Origin: an uncultured Eggerthellaceae bacterium
GTDB lineage: Bacteria; Actinomycetota; Coriobacteriia; Coriobacteriales; Eggerthellaceae
Length of the DNA stretch: 8,002 bases
NCBI GenBank assembly: GCA_934645125.1
Contig: CAKUDT010000053.1
Location: 1 to 8,002, forward strand
Reading direction: 5' to 3'
Both the position numbers and the translations under genes were made by a program. Below the pieces are notes generated by a model. The model was not told where the DNA came from. It saw only the letters and a program-made list of their open reading frames with translations, and did no database searches. Shown here piece by piece: positions 5,399-8,002 of this stretch. Within the stretch, counting starts at the first letter, position 1. Every line of letters begins with the position of its first letter.

Positions 5399-6666
5399 TA
5401 CTCCTGGCCTCCCTTCTTACCAGACTTAAGGCTTGCATCCAGCTCGGCTTGCTCAGCAATAGCCTCGTTGATGTCACCGTAATCGCCAATGGACTTGTCG
5501 GGGTGCTTTGCGTCCCAAACGCGAACCTTCTCGAACGGTGCGCCGCCGTCCATACGGCCGGAAATCTTCATGCCAACGCCATGAGCAACCAAAGCAGCAG
5601 CCACAACGCCCGTTACCGCACCAGCAGCAACATCGGGGCTGAACGTAAGATCGCCAATACGCAGGTCGCGCAGACGTGCAGCAAACGGCGTGTGGACCTG
5701 AACCCAGTTGTCGGAAGGATTCATGGGATCAGCTTCGCAGCAGCCAATGCAAGGAGCACCGGCCTTCACGCACCAGCTGCGACCATGGTTCCACTGAGTA
5801 ACACCGCAGTTCGCATGGGTCTGAGGACCCTTGCAGCCCAGCGGATACAGGCAGTATCCCAGCGCTTCTTCCTTGGAGCCGTATTCGTACACGAACTCGC
5901 CATTCTCAAAGTGACCGCGACGCTCGCAGTTGTCGTGAATGGTCTGACCGAAGATGCCCGTCGGGCGGTTGTAAGAGTCAAGCTCGGGCAGCTGGCCCAT
6001 CATGACAACGTCAACCAGGACAGCAACCAACCACTCGGGGTTAGCCGGGCAGCCCGGAATGTTGATGACGGGGGTCTTGATGCCGTTCTTGTCCAGGAAC
6101 TTCTGAACGCCCATAGCGCCGGACGTGTTGGGCTCAGCACCCATCCAGCCACCGTTCACTGCGCAAGAGCCCAGCGCCACAACAGCGTTGGCATGCTCGG
6201 CAGCTTCAATCAGATGCTTCGTACCCGGCTCACCGGCAACACGCAGAGCGTTTCCGCCCCAACCTTCCAGGATGGCACCCTCGTAGATGAGAATGTAGTT
6301 GCCAGCCTTGATGGTGCGCTCCTTGGCCTCTTCCATGGAGAAGCCAGCAGCGGCGGAAAGCGTCTCAGAGTAGTTCAAAGACAGAAGCTCCAAGACAACA
6401 GTCGCTGCATCGGGAGAGTCCACCTGAGCGAAGGACTCGGTGCAGCCCGTGCAGGATGCGCCTTCGATCCAGATGGCGGGATAAAGCTTTCCCTCGGTTG
6501 CGCCGATGATCTTGTCTTCAAGCGCGTATGCCACCTTAGGTATACCCGCAGAACCCAAGCCAGCAGCAACGGCAACAGCTCCGCATAACTTCATGAAGCT
6601 ACGACGAGAAACGCCGTGGGCTTCAAGCAGCGCATCGAAGTCTACTGCACTTGCCTTTTCGTGCAT
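5398..6666 (-). CDS. hyaA: [NiFe] hydrogenase small subunit HyaA with Tat signal
   Basis: A 422-aa electron-transfer subunit with three Fe-S clusters. The start is the ATG at 6666, because AAGGAGGT ends six bases upstream; the TTG two codons earlier abuts that site and is rejected. A twin-arginine signal is plain: SRRSFMK (R21-R22), then a hydrophobic stretch and AYA near residue 48. Proximal cluster: C72, C75, C168 and C206. Distal: H244, C247, C272 and C278. Medial: C287, C306 and C309, plus C299 at the place usually held by proline. The extra cysteines of O2-tolerant enzymes are absent (G74 and G173). A hydrophobic helix near 345-366 is the C-terminal membrane anchor, followed by about 55 charged residues that should face the cytoplasm. 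That tail is longer than in E. coli HyaA as I recall it. It is the first gene of the operon. Confidence 0.96.
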   Translation of the reverse strand: MHEKASAVDFDALLEAHGVSRRSFMKLCGAVAVAAGLGSAGIPKVAYALEDKIIGATEGKLYPAIWIEGASCTGCTESFAQVDSPDAATVVLELLSLNYSETLSAAAGFSMEEAKERTIKAGNYILIYEGAILEGWGGNALRVAGEPGTKHLIEAAEHANAVVALGSCAVNGGWMGAEPNTSGAMGVQKFLDKNGIKTPVINIPGCPANPEWLVAVLVDVVMMGQLPELDSYNRPTGIFGQTIHDNCERRGHFENGEFVYEYGSKEEALGYCLYPLGCKGPQTHANCGVTQWNHGRSWCVKAGAPCIGCCEADPMNPSDNWVQVHTPFAARLRDLRIGDLTFSPDVAAGAVTGVVAAALVAHGVGMKISGRMDGGAPFEKVRVWDAKHPDKSIGDYGDINEAIAEQAELDASLKSGKKGGQE

Positions 6667-6672
6667 TTTCAA

Positions 6673-6680
6673 ACCTCCTT
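6673..6680 (-). promoter_or_regulatory. strong ribosome-binding site of hyaA
   Basis: AAGGAGGT on the minus strand, near-perfect match to the 16S rRNA tail. It lies six bases before ATG 6666 and zero bases before TTG 6672, so it fixes the start at the ATG. Confidence 0.85.
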
Positions 6681-6779
6681 CGGTTCAAAACTCATTCAAG
6701 CGGCCCTCTCTTTTTCAACTTGTTTTGCCACTTGAAATTGCCACTATTGAAACCTTAGGGTCAGGCGAAATCGTTTTGT

Positions 6780-6835
6780 GTTACGTTTGCGTAAAGGTTA
6801 GTAAACAGCGTTACGATTCGCACCCTTCGGTAAAC
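6780..6835. promoter_or_regulatory. cluster of repeated hexamers and a TTACG-N4-CGTAA palindrome upstream of hyaA
   Basis: Within 56 bp there are two GTTACG copies exactly 30 bp apart (6780 and 6810), two GTAAAC copies (6801 and 6830) and a related GTAAAG at 6791, ten bases before the first. TTACG-TTTG-CGTAA at 6781-6794 is a perfect 5-4-5 inverted repeat, the geometry of CRP/FNR-family sites, although the half-site is not the FNR TTGAT. Spacing near multiples of ten suggests binding on one face of the helix. The cluster lies 115-170 bp before hyaA and more than 210 bp before the divergent gene, so hyaA is the likelier target. No convincing -35/-10 pair was found for either gene. Confidence 0.4.
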
Positions 6836-7048
6836 TGTTGGGAAGTTTAGCAATAAGCAGGATTGTGCAAGCGAACGCAAGCAAAAAACTTGGGGAACGG
6901 GCTAAAAAAGAGACGAATACTTCTTCTTTTCATTTTCTACTCATAGTGATACAGTTCGTGTATTTGTGTTTTCGTGGTTATCGGAGCAGTTGCGGCAACA
7001 ACGTGCACCGAAGCCTTGGCTCCTTGAGGATAATTGGTAGGAAAGCAT

Positions 7049-7921
7049 ATGACGAACTATATTCTTATGACTGAATCGGGAAACGACATTCCCAATGAAC
7101 TTGCTCGGCAATATGGCATTTTAGTGGTGCCCATGCACGTAACGTTCAACGGAAAATGCTTGGACGACGGCACCTTCCCCGCAACCGATGTATTCGATCA
7201 CTATAAAAAGACGCACGAGCTGCCGAAAACAAGCGGCTGCATGCCCGCGGACTTCTACCCGTTCTTCGACAAAATAGAGCAAGAGCATCCCAACGCGGAA
7301 ATCATTTACCTGGCATACTCTGCAGTGATCACATGCTCGTATGAAAGCGCGCTGGTTGCCGTGAAAACACGCAGTCAGGCTTTCCAGGACCGTTTCCACG
7401 CGTTCGATATGAAAGCGGTTTCTGCGGGCGGTTGCCTGATTGTAAAAGAAGTGGCGCAGCGCATTGCGCAGCAGCCTTCCATCACGCTGCCCGAGCTTAC
7501 CTCCTACATTGAAGACCGCATTGCGCGCTGCCGCATGCACTTCATTCCCGGCAGCCTTGAGTTTTTGCACGCGGGCGGGCGCCTGAGCAACATGGCATTT
7601 TTGGGCGCCATGCTGCTGAACATCAAGCCCACCATCGAGATTCTTGACGGCAAGCTGGTTGCCACGAAAAAGCAGCGCGGCTCCATGGAAAAATGCGTGA
7701 TGAAGGCGGTGGAGAATTTCTTGTCCGACGAGCCGAAAGAACACGACCACCTGAATCTTATCTGGGGTGCCGGGCTTGACCAGGGCATTCAGGACAAAGT
7801 AACGAAGCGCTGTAAAGAGGCCGGCTTCAAAGACATCTGCTGGATTCAAACTGGCGGCGTGATTGGAAGCCACAGCGGCCCGGGCGCATTCGGCATTGTT
7901 GCCATGGCGGCGCAGGCGTAA
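7049..7921 (+). CDS. DegV family protein (FakB-like fatty-acid-binding)
   Basis: A 290-aa cytosolic DegV-fold protein. Members of this family (FakB) hold a fatty acid for phosphorylation by the kinase FakA. The start is ATG 7049, with AGGA at 7039-7042 six bases away; the TTG at 7034 has no ribosome-binding site. Motifs in order: LMTESGNDIP (6-15, usually TDSxxDLP), KTSGCMPADF (60-69; T61 is the expected head-group ligand), YSAVITCSYESA (90-101, replacing the usual SSxLSGTYQSA), the family hallmark LEFLHAGGRLSNMAFLGAMLLNIKP (170-194), and HSGPGAFGI (275-283). The full length matches the family. The YSAVITCSY loop is unusual: the second serine/glycine of the ligand loop is altered, so lipid specificity may differ. 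It is transcribed away from the hydrogenase genes. No fakA is nearby, and a functional link to the hydrogenase is not implied. Confidence 0.9.
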   Translation: MTNYILMTESGNDIPNELARQYGILVVPMHVTFNGKCLDDGTFPATDVFDHYKKTHELPKTSGCMPADFYPFFDKIEQEHPNAEIIYLAYSAVITCSYESALVAVKTRSQAFQDRFHAFDMKAVSAGGCLIVKEVAQRIAQQPSITLPELTSYIEDRIARCRMHFIPGSLEFLHAGGRLSNMAFLGAMLLNIKPTIEILDGKLVATKKQRGSMEKCVMKAVENFLSDEPKEHDHLNLIWGAGLDQGIQDKVTKRCKEAGFKDICWIQTGGVIGSHSGPGAFGIVAMAAQA

Positions 7922-8002
7922 GGGGGTTTAGAGCGCGCCGCTGACCTGCGGTTTTCCTGACCGCCTGCAGCAATCTCCGTCGTGCGACCGCAAGCTGCAT
8001 TG

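Larger units (their letters stand above)
6667..7048. other. divergent intergenic region between hyaA and the DegV gene
   Basis: About 380 bp without a supportable gene. It must hold the promoters of both flanking genes. On the hyaA side it contains the ribosome-binding site and the repeat cluster at 6780-6835. The DegV side (6900-6980) is AT-rich with short candidate -10 strings such as GATACA, but none has a matching -35. A small palindrome GTTGCGGCAAC lies at 6989-6999. Open frames here (for example 6838-7074) lack ribosome-binding sites and protein-like composition. Confidence 0.6.

Noticed and set aside
4757..5482. Plus-strand open frame of 241 codons
   Set aside because: Antisense to the N-terminal half of hyaB, no recognisable protein features.
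5449..6588. Plus-strand open frame of 379 codons
   Set aside because: Antisense to hyaA; same shadow pattern, no domain and no ribosome-binding site seen.
6838..7074. Small open frame in the divergent intergenic region
   Set aside because: No ribosome-binding site, it runs over the DegV start in another frame, and its composition is not gene-like.
7121..7873. Minus-strand open frame of 250 codons
   Set aside because: Antisense to the DegV gene, which has clear family motifs and a ribosome-binding site.
7922..8002. GCGGT-N7-ACCGC after the DegV stop as a terminator
   Set aside because: The stem is only 5 bp and no T-run follows; nothing else is supportable in these 81 bases.

Overview
The window looks like part of a Coriobacteriia (Eggerthellaceae-like) actinobacterial chromosome. 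The inference rests on moderately high GC, the compact layout, and a membrane-bound uptake [NiFe] hydrogenase operon accompanied by small genes that do not occur in the classical proteobacterial hya operon. No rRNA, marker gene or species-specific sequence is present, so the placement is an inference.

Layout: (1) Positions 1-728, plus strand: the C-terminal part of an AlaA-like PLP aminotransferase that enters from outside the window. (2) 729-848: a spacer with an AT-rich inverted repeat and a possible -10 element. (3) 849-1301, plus strand: an unrecognised 150-aa protein. (4) 1302-1568: a stretch dominated by a diverged inverted duplication (arms about 1361-1444 and 1471-1568) whose right arm includes the end of the next gene. 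(5) 1529-6666, minus strand: a gene series read in the order hyaA (small subunit, Tat signal), hyaB (large subunit), hyaC (cytochrome b), a small unknown membrane protein, hyaD (maturation protease), and a cysteine-rich CW-type protein. (6) 6667-7048: a divergent intergenic region of about 380 bp with a cluster of repeated hexamers and a TTACG-N4-CGTAA palindrome. (7) 7049-7921, plus strand: a DegV/FakB-like fatty-acid-binding protein. (8) 7922-8002: no gene seen.

How the genes fit together: HyaA and HyaB form the H2-splitting heterodimer, exported folded through the Tat pathway on the HyaA signal. HyaC anchors it and should pass electrons to the quinone pool. HyaD should clip the C-terminal tail of HyaB after nickel insertion, and the HyaB tail it would cut is visible. 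The hypABCDEF genes are not here and must lie elsewhere. The small subunit carries four cysteines at the proximal cluster, with glycines where O2-tolerant enzymes have two extra cysteines. It also has a cysteine where standard enzymes carry the medial-cluster proline, which suggests a [4Fe-4S] rather than [3Fe-4S] medial centre. 

The least explained items are the fold-back duplication at 1361-1568, the repeated sites in front of hyaA, and the two uncharacterised operon proteins. I see no clearly new system. The window is mostly a recognisable hydrogenase locus with a few unexplained elements.
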